Notes under the pieces: generated by a model
Databases searched by the model: none
What the model was told of the DNA's origin: nothing
Seen by the model: only the letters and a program-made list of their open reading frames with translations
Program-made: the position numbers and the translations under genes
Source of the DNA: Kineosporia rhizophila
GTDB taxonomy: Bacteria; Actinomycetota; Actinomycetes; Actinomycetales; Kineosporiaceae
Direction of reading: 5' to 3'
Assembly (NCBI RefSeq): GCF_021277265.1
Contig: NZ_JAJSOH010000001.1
Coordinates: forward strand, 186,001-250,000
Length of the DNA stretch: 64,000 nt
In this document: piece by piece, positions 1-8,817 of the stretch
How positions within the stretch are numbered: the first letter of the stretch is position 1
Layout: the number at the start of each line of letters is the position of its first letter

Positions 1-925
1 ACCGGCCGATGTCCTGCTGGGCCTCTTCGGTGGAACCACCGATGTGCGGGGTCAGGATGACGTTCGGCATGCCCTGCAGCGGGGAGACGAACTTGTCGCC
101 GCGAGCCTTCGGCTCCTCCGGGAACACGTCGATCGCCGCGCCGGCCAGGTGACCGCTCTCCAGGCGACGGCGCAGCGCCTCCTGGTCGACCACGAACCCA
201 CGCGAGAGGTTGAGGAACAGGCTGCCCGGCTTCATCAGGGCGAACTGCTCGTCACCGAAGAAGTCGGCGTTGCCCCGGCGGCCGTCGACGTGCAGGGTGA
301 CCACGTCGACCTGGGAGAGCAGCGACTCCAGGCTGGTGACCGGCTTGGCGGTGCCCAGCGGGAGGCGGTCGGCGGTGTCGTAGAACAGCACCTGCATGCC
401 CAGGTTCTCGGCCAGCACCGACAGCTGGGTGCCGATGTTGCCGTAGCCGACGATGCCGAGCTTGCGCCCTCGCACCTCGTGCAGGCCGGTGGCCGACTTG
501 TCCCAGATGCCCTCGTGCATCCCGCGGTCCTTCTCGGTCAGCCGCCGGGTCATCGCGATGATCTCGGCCAGGGCCAGCTCGACCACGCTGCGGGTGTTGG
601 AGAAGGGGGCGTTGAACACGGCGACGCCCCGGGCCTGGGCCGCGGCCACGTCGATCTGGTTGGTGCCGATGCAGAAGGCGCCGATCGCCAGCAGGTCGGG
701 CAGCTCGGCCAGGGCGCGCTCGGTGACGTTGGTCTTGGACCGGATCCCGAGCACGTGCACGCCGGCGGCCTGCTCGATCAGCTCGTCCTCGTCCAGGGCG
801 CCAGTGACCGAGACGACCTCGGCCCCGACCGCCTCGAACGCGGCCACGGCATCCGGGTGGATGTTCTCCAGCAGCAGGACGCGGAGCCCGGTGGCGGGAG
901 GGTTCTTGATGCTCACTGCAGTCAC
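1..925 (-). CDS. serA: D-3-phosphoglycerate dehydrogenase (3' end outside window)
   Basis: Cytosolic NAD-dependent oxidation of 3-phosphoglycerate to 3-phosphohydroxypyruvate, the first step of serine synthesis. About 308 residues are visible. The protein aligns by eye with the E. coli type of SerA along its length: LLLENIHPDAV at the start, GIRSKTNVTERAL, AIGAFCIGTNQ, FNAPFSNTRSVVELA, the Rossmann motif GIVGYGNIGTQL, and near the edge LTPHIGGSTEEAQQDIG, which carries the catalytic His. The C-terminal part, where an ACT domain is expected, lies outside the window. GTG at 925 is taken as start; in-frame GTGs at 931 and 916 are alternatives, and none has a clear ribosome binding site. The gene stands alone. 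About 240 bases without a gene separate it from the divergent small gene at 1169 and must hold both promoters. Confidence 0.93.
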   Translation of the reverse strand, partial: MTAVSIKNPPATGLRVLLLENIHPDAVAAFEAVGAEVVSVTGALDEDELIEQAAGVHVLGIRSKTNVTERALAELPDLLAIGAFCIGTNQIDVAAAQARGVAVFNAPFSNTRSVVELALAEIIAMTRRLTEKDRGMHEGIWDKSATGLHEVRGRKLGIVGYGNIGTQLSVLAENLGMQVLFYDTADRLPLGTAKPVTSLESLLSQVDVVTLHVDGRRGNADFFGDEQFALMKPGSLFLNLSRGFVVDQEALRRRLESGHLAGAAIDVFPEEPKARGDKFVSPLQGMPNVILTPHIGGSTEEAQQDIGR

Positions 926-1168
926 GCTCACAAGCTGTAGGTCGGTTCGAGGACGGACGTAGCGCTCGGTAGATGCTACGAGCATGTTTCGTGCGCTCTA
1001 GAACTCTACTCCCGACGGGCCGGAGTCTGTCTTCTGGTTTCGCGACGCTGCTGTCATGACAAGAACCTGTGAGCTCGCAGTAATCCCTGTAGATGCCGTA
1101 CGAACGGCCGACATCATTCCCAGCGCGTGTGCCGATCCAGGTCGCGCCGGAGGGAGAGCCGCAGAACG

Positions 1169-1609
1169 ATGTCGATTTCCACGATCAGCAGCACGGCCTA
1201 CAACCTGAGCCCCTACGCGGTGGGGCAGCCGGGCGCGGCGACCACCGGGGCCGACTACGACGCCGCCTCCGGCCGTTCCCTGAACCCGGCCGGCCTGTCC
1301 CCCCAGAACGCCCGCACCCCCTCCGACCTGCAGGCCGTGCAGTTCCGCGAGCGCCGGGACGAGCGCACCCCCGAGCCGGCCCCGCCCAATCCGGACAACG
1401 CCACCGGGGTGCTCAGCGGTTCGCTCACCCAGGAGCAGCAGGACACGCTGAACTCACTGAGCTCCCTGCTCGACACCGACACCGAGACGTTGCAGGCGAA
1501 CCTGCAGAACGGCAGCACCCTGGCCGACCTGGCCGAGCAGGCGGGGGTGAACGCCACCACGGTGGCCTCGGTGAGCCAGGACGGGCTGCTCTTCGACACC
1601 TCGGTCTAA
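1169..1609 (+). CDS. Small hypothetical protein (146 aa)
   Basis: Not recognised. The ATG at 1169 is preceded by a good ribosome binding site, GGAGGGAG, about 12 bases upstream, so a longer reading from 1127 is unlikely. The first 85 residues are polar and Pro/Ala-rich and look unstructured (MSISTISSTAYNLSPYAVG at the start). The last 60 residues look like a small helical domain: LTQEQQDTLNSLSSLL, then NGSTLADLAEQAGVN, a layout seen in YidB-like and other small helical modules. There is no signal peptide or membrane segment, so it is probably cytosolic. It is a single-gene unit ending at a strong hairpin. Function unknown. Confidence 0.7.
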   Translation: MSISTISSTAYNLSPYAVGQPGAATTGADYDAASGRSLNPAGLSPQNARTPSDLQAVQFRERRDERTPEPAPPNPDNATGVLSGSLTQEQQDTLNSLSSLLDTDTETLQANLQNGSTLADLAEQAGVNATTVASVSQDGLLFDTSV

Positions 1610-1617
1610 GAACGGTC

Positions 1618-1652
1618 GCGGGCCCTCTTCCGGCGGTCGGACGAGGGCCCGC
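1618..1652. terminator. Bidirectional hairpin terminator
   Basis: GCGGGCCCTC at 1618-1627 pairs perfectly with GAGGGCCCGC at 1643-1652, a 10-bp stem with a 15-base loop. It lies between the stop at 1609 and the stop of the convergent lipoprotein gene at 1659, so it can serve both. Confidence 0.7.
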
Positions 1653-1658
1653 GCCGGT

Positions 1659-2084
1659 TCAGCTGCTGGCCGTGGCCGACGCGGTGGGCCGGCCGGTCGG
1701 CACCTCCAGGCCGCAGGCCTTCAGGGCGGCCTGGGCGTCCTCGTCCTGAAGGATCTGGCCCATCCCCCCGCCGCCTCCACCGCCGCCGGGCGCACCCGAG
1801 GGCATCCCGCTGGGCATGTCCGTGGGCCGGTTGCTGGGCATGTCGGTGGGCATGTCGGTGGGGCGCTCGCCCATGTCGGGCACTTCGATGCCGGCGGCGG
1901 TCAGGCATTCCTGGATCTGCTGGAACTGGCCGTTGTTGCCGCCGCCCGGTCCGGCCGCCGCGGAGGCGCTGGCCGTGCTGGTGGCCTCGGTCGACCCGGC
2001 CGAGTCGGAGTCACCGCCGCCGCAGGCGGTGAGAGTGATGGCCAGGGCCGAGGCCAGGGTCAGGGCGGTGAGCGATCGGGTCAT
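1659..2084 (-). CDS. Met/Pro/Gly-rich lipoprotein, last gene of MacAB-type operon
   Basis: A 141-residue predicted lipoprotein: basic MTRS start, hydrophobic core, lipobox LTAC followed by GGGDSDS at about residues 19-25. The mature part has a short helix with one Cys (CLTAAGIEVPDMG), then a low-complexity stretch of repeated TDMP/SGMP units and a run of glycines, then GQILQDEDAQAALKACGLEVP with a second Cys. Two Cys-containing helices flanking a Met/Pro linker suggest a disulphide or a metal site; that is inference. It follows the DUF5666 protein by 36 bases and is probably the last gene of the operon that starts at 6227. Similar lipoproteins next to MacB-type exporters are common in actinobacteria, but their role is not established. 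Confidence 0.75.
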   Translation of the reverse strand: MTRSLTALTLASALAITLTACGGGDSDSAGSTEATSTASASAAAGPGGGNNGQFQQIQECLTAAGIEVPDMGERPTDMPTDMPSNRPTDMPSGMPSGAPGGGGGGGGMGQILQDEDAQAALKACGLEVPTGRPTASATASS

Positions 2085-2120
2085 GTACGGACTCCTTGCG
2101 GTTGTGCGGAAGTAGGTAGG

Positions 2121-2756
2121 TCAGCTGGCGGTGATGCTGGTGGCGGTCACGGTTCCGTCGGACGCCTTCTCGCCCACCACCGAGACCGAGACGCCCTTGG
2201 CCAGGCCGCTCAGCGCCGAGTCGGAAGAGTCCGAAACGGTGGTGCCGGCCGGGACCTTGACGGTCACCGACTTGCCGGCGAAGTTCTTGACGGTGAGGGT
2301 GCGGCCCGAAACCTTCGTCACGGTCCCGACCACAACCGGAGTGGCCGAGGCGCTTTCGGCGCCCCCACCCGTCCTTTGTTGGGAATTGGCACCTCCCGCC
2401 GCGGCGCCCCCGAAACCGCCACCCCCGTAGCCGCCTCCGGGCATACTGCCACCCATGCCACCACCCATACCACCGGCCATCCCGCTGGGCATACCACCCA
2501 TAGCGCTTGCGCCGCCGGAGGTTCCGAACTGCTTCTGGACGACCACCCCGCCCACGAAGGCCAGGGCGGCGAGGACGGCCGCCATCAGGAAGACCGTCAG
2601 TCTGGTCACCTTGCGGCCGTTCTCGGCCAGCAGGTCGAGGTCGTCGGGCTGCACGGCGGCCAGGTCGATCCCGGCCGGGGCGGTGGCAGCGGCGTCGGTC
2701 TCGGGGTGGGCGGGTTTCACGGCGATCGGATCCTTAGGCACTGGAGGGTGGCTCAC
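2121..2756 (-). CDS. Membrane-anchored DUF5666-type protein
   Basis: 211 residues. Cytosolic N-terminus of about 50 residues, one membrane helix ([19 protein letters not shown], about residues 54-72), then a long Gly/Met linker of [12 protein letters not shown] repeats, then a C-terminal beta domain ([18 protein letters not shown] ... GTTVSDSS ... [18 protein letters not shown]) that fits the DUF5666 small-barrel family. The barrel would sit outside the cell. The start is a GTG that overlaps the stop of the permease gene (GTGA), which indicates translational coupling. Its role is probably as an accessory to the efflux pump encoded just upstream; the exact function is unknown. Confidence 0.75.
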   Translation of the reverse strand: MSHPPVPKDPIAVKPAHPETDAAATAPAGIDLAAVQPDDLDLLAENGRKVTRLTVFLMAAVLAALAFVGGVVVQKQFGTSGGASAMGGMPSGMAGGMGGGMGGSMPGGGYGGGGFGGAAAGGANSQQRTGGGAESASATPVVVGTVTKVSGRTLTVKNFAGKSVTVKVPAGTTVSDSSDSALSGLAKGVSVSVVGEKASDGTVTATSITAS

Positions 2757-4039
2757 TCGTAGCGGAGGGCGTCGATCGGGCGCAGCGAGGCGGCCCGGTT
2801 CGCCGGGTAGAGGCCGAAGAACAGCCCGATCAGCACCGAGACGCCGAAGGCGAGCACGACCGAGTAGGGCTCGATCACCGGTTCCACCCCGACGATGGTG
2901 AACTGGCTGCCGACCACGCCGATCAGCACGCCCATCAGGCCGCCGAACACCGACAGCAGGACCGCCTCGATCAGGAACTGGCTGACGATGTCGAACCGCT
3001 GCGCCCCGATGGCCTTGCGGATCCCGATCTCCCGGGTCCGCTCGGTCACCGTGACCAGCATGATGTTCATGACGCCGATCCCGCCGACCAGCAGCGAGAT
3101 CGCGGCCACGGCGCCGAGCAGCACGGTCAGCGTGTCGGTGGTGCTGGTCGCGGCCTCCAGGAAGCTGGAGGCGTTGGAGACGCTGAAATCGGCGTCGGCC
3201 GAGGTGGTTTTGTGCCGGGAGTTGAGAATGTCCTCGATCTCGGCCTGGGCGGCGTCCACGGTGTCGGCCGAAGTGGCCTGCACCGTGATCGAATCCACCG
3301 ATCCGTACCCAGTCAGCGTGTCCTGCACCGCGGTCAGCGGGGCGATCACCACGTCGTCCTGGTCCTGGTTGCCGCTGGTGCCCTTGCTGGTCAGGATGCC
3401 GACCACGCTGTACTCGACCCCGTTGAACTGCACGGTCTGATCCAGCAGATCGCTGCCGTCACCGCCGGCCAGTTCCTCGGCCACGGTCGAGCCGACCAGG
3501 GCCACCCGCTCGCGGGAGGTGTAGTCGGCGTCGGAGAACACCGAGCCCTGCGCCACCGTCCAGTCGTTGATCGCCAGGTAGCTGGGCGTGGTTCCGGTGA
3601 AGGTGGAGACGTCGTGGCTGGCACCGGTGTAGGTGGCGGTGACCGAGCTGGCGGCGACGGTCGGTGCGACCGCCTTGACGTCGGGGGCGAGTTCGTCGTC
3701 GAGCAGCGAACCGGCGTCGTCCACGGTGAGTTCGGCCAGCCGGGTCTGGGTTCCGGTGTCGACGGTTCCCCCGCCACCACCGCCCATGCCCGGGAATCCG
3801 CCACCTCCGCCGCCGCCTCGCCCGCCTCCGCCACCCTGGCTGCTGCTCACCGTCAGGGTGTTCGAACCGAGTGACGAGATCTGCTCGGAAACCGCTGCCG
3901 AAGAACCGGTTCCGACCGAGACCAGGATGATCACGGCGGTCACCCCGATCAGGATGCCCAGTGTGGTCAGGGCCGAGCGCATCTTGTTGCCCAGCACACC
4001 CCGCACGGCGAAGCGGCCGGCCTCGGCGAAGCGGCTCAT
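2753..4039 (-). CDS. MacB-type ABC transporter permease
   Basis: 428 residues. One N-terminal membrane helix ([19 protein letters not shown]), a large extracellular MacB periplasmic-core domain, and three C-terminal helices of the FtsX fold with [14 protein letters not shown], a hallmark of the family. It differs from standard MacB in carrying only the permease; the ATPase is the preceding gene, as is usual in Gram-positives. A Gly-rich stretch ([20 protein letters not shown]) sits at about residues 61-90 in the extracellular part right after the first helix. The ATG at 4039 overlaps the ATPase stop (ATGA). An upstream in-frame extension to 4165 would overlap the ATPase gene and is rejected. 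Works with the adaptor and ATPase as a tripartite-like exporter; substrate unknown. Confidence 0.9.
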   Translation of the reverse strand: MSRFAEAGRFAVRGVLGNKMRSALTTLGILIGVTAVIILVSVGTGSSAAVSEQISSLGSNTLTVSSSQGGGGGRGGGGGGGFPGMGGGGGGTVDTGTQTRLAELTVDDAGSLLDDELAPDVKAVAPTVAASSVTATYTGASHDVSTFTGTTPSYLAINDWTVAQGSVFSDADYTSRERVALVGSTVAEELAGGDGSDLLDQTVQFNGVEYSVVGILTSKGTSGNQDQDDVVIAPLTAVQDTLTGYGSVDSITVQATSADTVDAAQAEIEDILNSRHKTTSADADFSVSNASSFLEAATSTTDTLTVLLGAVAAISLLVGGIGVMNIMLVTVTERTREIGIRKAIGAQRFDIVSQFLIEAVLLSVFGGLMGVLIGVVGSQFTIVGVEPVIEPYSVVLAFGVSVLIGLFFGLYPANRAASLRPIDALRYE

Positions 4040-4797
4040 CGCGAAACTCCCGGCGGCGGGCCGTCGATGGCGGTGACCCGCTCGTCCATCACGACCCGGC
4101 CGTCCCGTAGCCGGATCACCCGCTTGGCCCGCGCCGCCACCTCGTCCTCGTGGGTGATCACGCACAGGGTGCGCCCGGCCAGGCTGAGCTCGTCGAACAG
4201 GTCGAGGATGTCGGCGGTGCTGCGGCTGTCCAGGGCCCCGGTCGGCTCGTCGGCCAGCAGCAGCACCGGGTTGGTGACGATCGCCCGGGCCACGGCCACG
4301 CGCTGCTGCTGCCCGCCGGAGAGCTGCGAGGGAATGTGCCCCCGGCGCTCCCCCAGCCCGACCCGTTCCAGTGCGGCCTGGGCCCGTTCCCGGCGCTCGG
4401 CCGCCTTCACCCCCGAATAGGCCATCGGCAGCTCGACATTGGCCTGCGCGGTGGTGCGGGCGATCAAGTTGAACGACTGGAAGATGAAGCCGATCTTTCG
4501 GTTTCGCACCAGCGCCTGGCGCCGCTCGTCCAGACGCCGGGTGTCCACGCCGTCCAGGAGGTACTGCCCGGCCGAGGGCACGTCGAGGCAGCCGATGATG
4601 TTCATCAGGGTCGACTTGCCCGAACCCGAGGCACCCATGATGGCCACGTAGTCACCGCGCTCGACCACCAGGTCCACGCCGTCCAGGGCGTGCACCGTGG
4701 TGTCTTCCAGCCCGTAGGTCTTGCGCAGGGAACGCACCTCGATGACCGGCCGGGTCCCGGTCCGGGAGTCTGCCCCGGCCGCCGCGGTGACCGTCAC
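4036..4797 (-). CDS. MacB/LolD-type ABC transporter ATP-binding protein
   Basis: 253 residues, a full single ATPase domain. Walker [11 protein letters not shown]-loop in FIFQSFNL, signature [14 protein letters not shown], Walker [14 protein letters not shown]-loop VITHE. The wording matches the MacB/LolD/FtsE clade that drives mechanotransmission rather than classical import. Start GTG at 4797 overlaps the stop of the adaptor gene (GTGA), and its own stop overlaps the permease start (ATGA), so the three pump proteins are translationally coupled. Confidence 0.95.
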   Translation of the reverse strand: MTVTAAAGADSRTGTRPVIEVRSLRKTYGLEDTTVHALDGVDLVVERGDYVAIMGASGSGKSTLMNIIGCLDVPSAGQYLLDGVDTRRLDERRQALVRNRKIGFIFQSFNLIARTTAQANVELPMAYSGVKAAERRERAQAALERVGLGERRGHIPSQLSGGQQQRVAVARAIVTNPVLLLADEPTGALDSRSTADILDLFDELSLAGRTLCVITHEDEVAARAKRVIRLRDGRVVMDERVTAIDGPPPGVSR

Positions 4798-6227
4798 TGC
4801 CGGCCCCCGCCACCACCGGGCATGCCGCCACCGAAGCCACCGCCCCCGCCGAAGCCGGGAACCCCGCTGCTGGTGGAGTCCTCGGAGCTGGTGGTGGGGA
4901 TCTCCACCTCGTCGCCGGCCGCCAGGCCGCTCTTGATCTCGGTGGTGCTCGACCCGACCAGGCCCACCTCGACCTCGGTGGTGGTCGCCACCCCGTCCTT
5001 GAGCAGGCTCACCGTGCTCCGGCTGCCGGTGGTGGTGATCGCCGAAGACTGCAGCACCAGGACGTTCTCGGCCGAGCCGGTGGTGATCACCACGCTCACC
5101 GAGGCCCCCAGGCGGGCCGAGTCGATCGGGTCGGCGACCGCGATCGTCACCTCGTACTGCACCACGTTGCTGCTGGTGGTGCCCTCCGGCGAGATCTCGC
5201 TGACCGTGCCGGTCATCGTCTCGTCGGAGGCCGAGAGGGTGATCTCGGCCTCCTGGCCGGTCTTCACCGAGCCGATGTCGGCCTCGGCGATGCTGGCCGT
5301 CACCGACAGCGTGCTGGTGCTCGCCATGGTGATGAAGGCGCTGGAAGAGCCACTGCTTGAGGACGTCTCGGTGCCACTACCGCTGTCGGTCGCGGTCTCG
5401 GAGGTGGCGGAGTCCGTGGAAGAGCTCGAAGAACCGGCGCTCACGCTGTCGCCGACCTCCCCGGCGACGGTGAGCACCGTGCCGGCGAAGGGGGCCCGCA
5501 GCTTGGTGTCGGCCAGGGCGTCCTCGGCGTCCTGCACACTGACCTCGGCCGAGGCGATCTTGACCTCGGCCTCGGCGATCTCGGCGTCGGTGGCGCCCTC
5601 CTGGTTCGACTCCACCTGCACCTTCTGCTGGGCCAGCTGCGACTTGGCCGAGGTGAGCTGGGAGCGCGCCTGCTTCAGCGTCTCCTTGTCCTTGGTGATC
5701 GTGGCCTTGGGCGCGTCGGCGGCCCGGTCGTCGGCGAGCTGCTCCTTGGCCTCGTCCACCGCGTCCTGGGCGGAGTCGACGCTGTCCTGCGCGGACTCCA
5801 GGGCCAGCGTGTCGACCTCCTTCTCGGCGCTGCTCTGCCCCTCGGTGAGTTCCTCTGAGGAGGCCTTGGCCGAGGCCAGGGAGGCGCGGGCGGAGGCCAG
5901 CTCACGCTCGGCCGAGGCGGTGTCCACGGTGGCCAGGATCTGGTTCTTCTTGACCTTGTCGCCGACCTTGACCTTGACCGCGGTCACCGTGCCGGAGGCC
6001 CCGAAGGAGAGCGAGGAGCTGCGTGAGCTGGCCAGGTTGCCCGAGCCGCTGACGGTCGCGGTCACCGAGCCGGTGCTGACCGTCGCGGTGCGCGCGGCGG
6101 TGGCGGTGCTGGCGTCGGACTTGCCGACGGTGAGGTACGCGATCACCACGATCACGACGAGGATCACCAGCAGGCTCAGGTTCAGCCAGTGGTTGCGCAA
6201 GAGGGTGCGTGGGGTACGGTCGGTCAC
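4794..6227 (-). CDS. MacA-like membrane fusion (adaptor) protein
   Basis: 477 residues, first gene of the leftward efflux operon. One N-terminal membrane anchor (LSLLVILVVIVVIAYLTV, about residues 15-33), biotinyl-lipoyl half motifs (KVKVGDKVKKNQILATVD and APFAGTVLTVAGEVGDSV) on either side of a long Ser/Ala/Glu coiled coil (about residues 95-245), a Ser/Thr-rich insertion, beta-barrel part, and a Gly/Met/Pro-rich tail ending [12 protein letters not shown]. The GTG at 6227 is chosen because GGAGG lies 8 bases upstream; a longer reading to 6293 has no such site. Family role: links the MacB permease to the extracellular side. The Gly/Met tail resembles tracts in the next operon proteins. Confidence 0.9.
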   Translation of the reverse strand: MTDRTPRTLLRNHWLNLSLLVILVVIVVIAYLTVGKSDASTATAARTATVSTGSVTATVSGSGNLASSRSSSLSFGASGTVTAVKVKVGDKVKKNQILATVDTASAERELASARASLASAKASSEELTEGQSSAEKEVDTLALESAQDSVDSAQDAVDEAKEQLADDRAADAPKATITKDKETLKQARSQLTSAKSQLAQQKVQVESNQEGATDAEIAEAEVKIASAEVSVQDAEDALADTKLRAPFAGTVLTVAGEVGDSVSAGSSSSSTDSATSETATDSGSGTETSSSSGSSSAFITMASTSTLSVTASIAEADIGSVKTGQEAEITLSASDETMTGTVSEISPEGTTSSNVVQYEVTIAVADPIDSARLGASVSVVITTGSAENVLVLQSSAITTTGSRSTVSLLKDGVATTTEVEVGLVGSSTTEIKSGLAAGDEVEIPTTSSEDSTSSGVPGFGGGGGFGGGMPGGGGGRQ

Positions 6228-6395
6228 CGCGCGGTCCTCCGATAGCTGGTTCTCAACGCCGGTCTCCTTCGGGGGGTTCAGCGGACGCCACACAGTCCCG
6301 GAGGCCGCTGCGCCTGCGCTGTGGCGCGGCTTTGAATTGGCTATGCACCGGCGCCGCCCGTGCTGATCAGGGCAAACGCGGAGATGCCGGGCCCG

Positions 6396-6413
6396 TTCAC
6401 AGGGTTTTCACAG
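6396..6413 (+). promoter_or_regulatory. OmpR-family response-regulator box (TTCACAG direct repeat)
   Basis: TTCACAG at 6396-6402 and again at 6407-6413: a perfect 7-base direct repeat with a 4-base spacer, so an 11-bp period, the geometry bound by OmpR/PhoB-family dimers. The core matches the TCACAG-N5-TCACAG form known for mycobacterial PhoP boxes. It lies between the divergent starts of the efflux operon (6227) and the response regulator (6459). A degenerate inverted copy, CTGTGAC, is at 6457-6463. Probably the site by which the adjacent regulator controls itself and the pump; that link is inference. Confidence 0.55.
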
Positions 6414-6458
6414 AGACGCTCGGGCTGAGGTTCAGGTTCGGCGGTCAGGTTGAACCCT

Positions 6459-7181
6459 GTGACGACCGCCCCCCTACGCCACCCCAACGGCGCGCCCGTT
6501 CGCGTGCTGGTGGTGGACGACGAACGAACCCTCACCGACCTGCTCACCATGGCCCTGCGCTACGAGGGCTGGCAGGTCCGTTCCGCCCCCGACGGCAACA
6601 CCGCCGTCAAGGAGGCCCGCGACTGGCGCCCCGACGCCGTCGTCCTCGACGTCATGCTTCCCGACATCGACGGCCTCGGTGTCCTGCGCCGTCTGCGGGA
6701 GGACGACCGCGACATCCCGGTCCTCTTCCTGACCGCCCGCGACTCGGTGGAGGACCGGATCGCCGGCATCACCGCCGGTGGCGACGACTACGTGACCAAG
6801 CCGTTCAGCCTGGAAGAGGTGGTCGCCCGGCTGCGCGGGCTGATCCGCCGCACCAGCCTGGCCGCCCAGCCCCCGGAGGCCCAGTTGACGGTCGGAGACC
6901 TGATTCTCGACGAGGACAGCCACGAGGTCACCCGGGACGGTGCGGTGGTCAAGCTGACCGCCACCGAGTTCGAGCTGCTGCGGTACCTGATGCGCAACCC
7001 GCGCCGGGTGCTGAGCAAGGCCCAGATCCTCGACCGGGTCTGGAACTACGACTTCGGCGGTCAGGCGAACGTGGTCGAGCTGTACATCTCGTACCTGCGC
7101 AAGAAGATCGACCGGGGCCGGACCCCGATGATCCACACGGTGCGGGGTGCGGGCTACGTGCTCAAACCCGCGGCGGCCTGA
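6459..7181 (+). CDS. OmpR-family response regulator
   Basis: 240 residues: receiver domain (RVLVVDDERTL, phospho-acceptor Asp about residue 64 in VVLDVMLPD, Thr in FLTARDS, Lys in YVTKPFS) followed by a winged-helix DNA-binding domain (LTATEFELLRYLMRNP ... VVELYISYLRKKID ... TVRGAGYVLKP). Closest in style to PrrA/MprA/TcrA-type regulators. Start: GTG at 6459 is preferred over a TTG at 6450; neither has a strong ribosome binding site. The kinase gene starts 16 bases after its stop. Divergent from the MacAB-type operon, which is its likely target. Confidence 0.93.
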   Translation: MTTAPLRHPNGAPVRVLVVDDERTLTDLLTMALRYEGWQVRSAPDGNTAVKEARDWRPDAVVLDVMLPDIDGLGVLRRLREDDRDIPVLFLTARDSVEDRIAGITAGGDDYVTKPFSLEEVVARLRGLIRRTSLAAQPPEAQLTVGDLILDEDSHEVTRDGAVVKLTATEFELLRYLMRNPRRVLSKAQILDRVWNYDFGGQANVVELYISYLRKKIDRGRTPMIHTVRGAGYVLKPAAA

Positions 7182-7197
7182 TCCGATCCACCCTCAG

Positions 7198-8817
7198 GTG
7201 AGCAGACGCAGATCCAGACGCGCCGGCGCGCGCCGGGGGCAGTACACCCTGCGCCGGCGCCTGGTGCTGCTGTCGATCGCCCTGACCGTGCTGATCAGCA
7301 TCGTCATCGGGCTGGTCAGCGTGCTGTCGCTGCGGGTGTTCCTGGAAGACCGCCTGGACAGCCAGCTCACCTCCGCGGTGCGCCGCTCCCGGGAGGCGGC
7401 CGACCGCCCGCCCGGCCGGTCCTTCTTCGAGTCCGACGGCGTGCCGGCGATGCTCTCCAGCGATTCCCGGCGCCGGAACTTCCCCGGCCCGGCCTTCCTG
7501 AACGCGCCGGGCCAGGGCGAGGACACTCTGGGCGCAGAGATCAGCACCAGCGGCAGCGTGGTCCGCGCCGCCGTGCTGGGCTCCACCGGCAGCGGCACCG
7601 CCCTCACCGCACAGCAGAAGAGCGTGATCGTCGCGGTCCCGGCCGACCGCCGCCCGCACACCGTCGACCTCGGCGGCGACCTCGGCCGCTACCGGGTCCT
7701 CGCGCAGACCACCCAGGGGCCCGACGGCGAGCAGGTCGTCCTGGTCACCGGCCTGCCGCTGAGATCGGTGCAGGCCGTGCTCTGGCGGCTCACCGGGGTG
7801 GTCACCGCGGTCAGCGTGTTCGGCCTGCTCACCGTCGGCGTGCTCGGCGGTGTGATCGTGCGCCGCACCCTGCGCCCGCTGAACCGGGTCGCCCAGGTCG
7901 CCTCGGGCGTCACCGAACTGCCCCTGCACCAGGGCGAGACCGATCTGCCGGTCCGGGTGCCCGCGCAGGACACCGACCCGGCCACCGAGGTCGGGCAGGT
8001 CGGCGCCGCCCTGAACACCCTGCTCGGGCACGTCGACGGCGCCCTGCAGGCCCGCAACGCCTCCGAGGCCCGGATGCGCCGGTTCGTGGCCGACGCCAGC
8101 CACGAGCTACGCACCCCGTTGGCCTCGATCCGCGGCTACGCCGAACTCACCCGCCGCTCCCGGGCCGAGATCCCGCCCGAGGTGGCGCACGCGCTGAGCC
8201 GGGTGGAGTCGGAGGCGATCCGGATGAGCGGCCTGGTCGAGGAACTGCTGATGCTGGCCCGCCTGGACGGCGGCCGCCCGATCGCCCACGACCCGGTCGA
8301 CCTGACCGACCTGCTGGTGAACGCGATCAGCGACGCGCAGGCGGCCGGCCCGGAGCACCGCTGGCGGCTGAACCTGCCGGAGGTGCCGGTGGTGGTCGAC
8401 GGCGACGAACCGCAACTGCACCAGGTGGTGGTGAACCTGCTCGGCAACGCCCGCGTGCACACCCCGCCGGGTACCACCGTCGAGGCCGCGCTACGCCTGC
8501 TGACCGATCGGAACGGTTCCCCCCAGGCTCTGCTCACGGTCACCGACGACGGCCCGGGCATCGCCCCCGACCTGCTGCCGGAGGTGTTCGAACGCTTCGC
8601 CCGCGGCGACAACTCCCGCTCCCGCACGGCCGGCAGCACCGGCCTGGGCCTGTCCATCGTCTCGGCCGTGGTCACCGCCCACGGCGGCGAGGTCTCGGTG
8701 ACCAGCCACCCGGGGCACACCTGCTTCTCGGTGCTGCTGCCCGCCGAACCCCCCGAAGACCCCTTCGAACCAGAGGACGACCCGGCCCACCTTCTCGGGT
8801 CGGGCCCAGTCACCTAG
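7198..8817 (+). CDS. Sensor histidine kinase
   Basis: 539 residues. Two membrane helices (LLSIALTVLISIVIGLVSVL near residues 22-41 and a second at about 195-220) enclose an extracellular sensor region of about 150 residues with no recognised fold. HAMP linker, HisKA with phospho-acceptor His near residue 302 (DASHELRTPLAS), and HATPase_c with N-box VVVNLLGNARVHTP, G1 DDGPGIAPD and G2 GSTGLGLSIVSAVV. GTG at 7198 is chosen because it follows the regulator stop closely. Partner of the upstream response regulator. Its TAG stop overlaps the TAG stop of the convergent phosphatase gene within the palindrome CTAG. Confidence 0.93.
   Translation: MSRRRSRRAGARRGQYTLRRRLVLLSIALTVLISIVIGLVSVLSLRVFLEDRLDSQLTSAVRRSREAADRPPGRSFFESDGVPAMLSSDSRRRNFPGPAFLNAPGQGEDTLGAEISTSGSVVRAAVLGSTGSGTALTAQQKSVIVAVPADRRPHTVDLGGDLGRYRVLAQTTQGPDGEQVVLVTGLPLRSVQAVLWRLTGVVTAVSVFGLLTVGVLGGVIVRRTLRPLNRVAQVASGVTELPLHQGETDLPVRVPAQDTDPATEVGQVGAALNTLLGHVDGALQARNASEARMRRFVADASHELRTPLASIRGYAELTRRSRAEIPPEVAHALSRVESEAIRMSGLVEELLMLARLDGGRPIAHDPVDLTDLLVNAISDAQAAGPEHRWRLNLPEVPVVVDGDEPQLHQVVVNLLGNARVHTPPGTTVEAALRLLTDRNGSPQALLTVTDDGPGIAPDLLPEVFERFARGDNSRSRTAGSTGLGLSIVSAVVTAHGGEVSVTSHPGHTCFSVLLPAEPPEDPFEPEDDPAHLLGSGPVT

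Noticed and set aside
949..960. tRNA T-loop-like GGTTCGAGGA
   Set aside because: No acceptor stem, anticodon arm or CCA can be drawn around it.
941..1168. FliA-type promoter (GCCGACAT at about 1110)
   Set aside because: No matching TAAA -35 at the required spacing.
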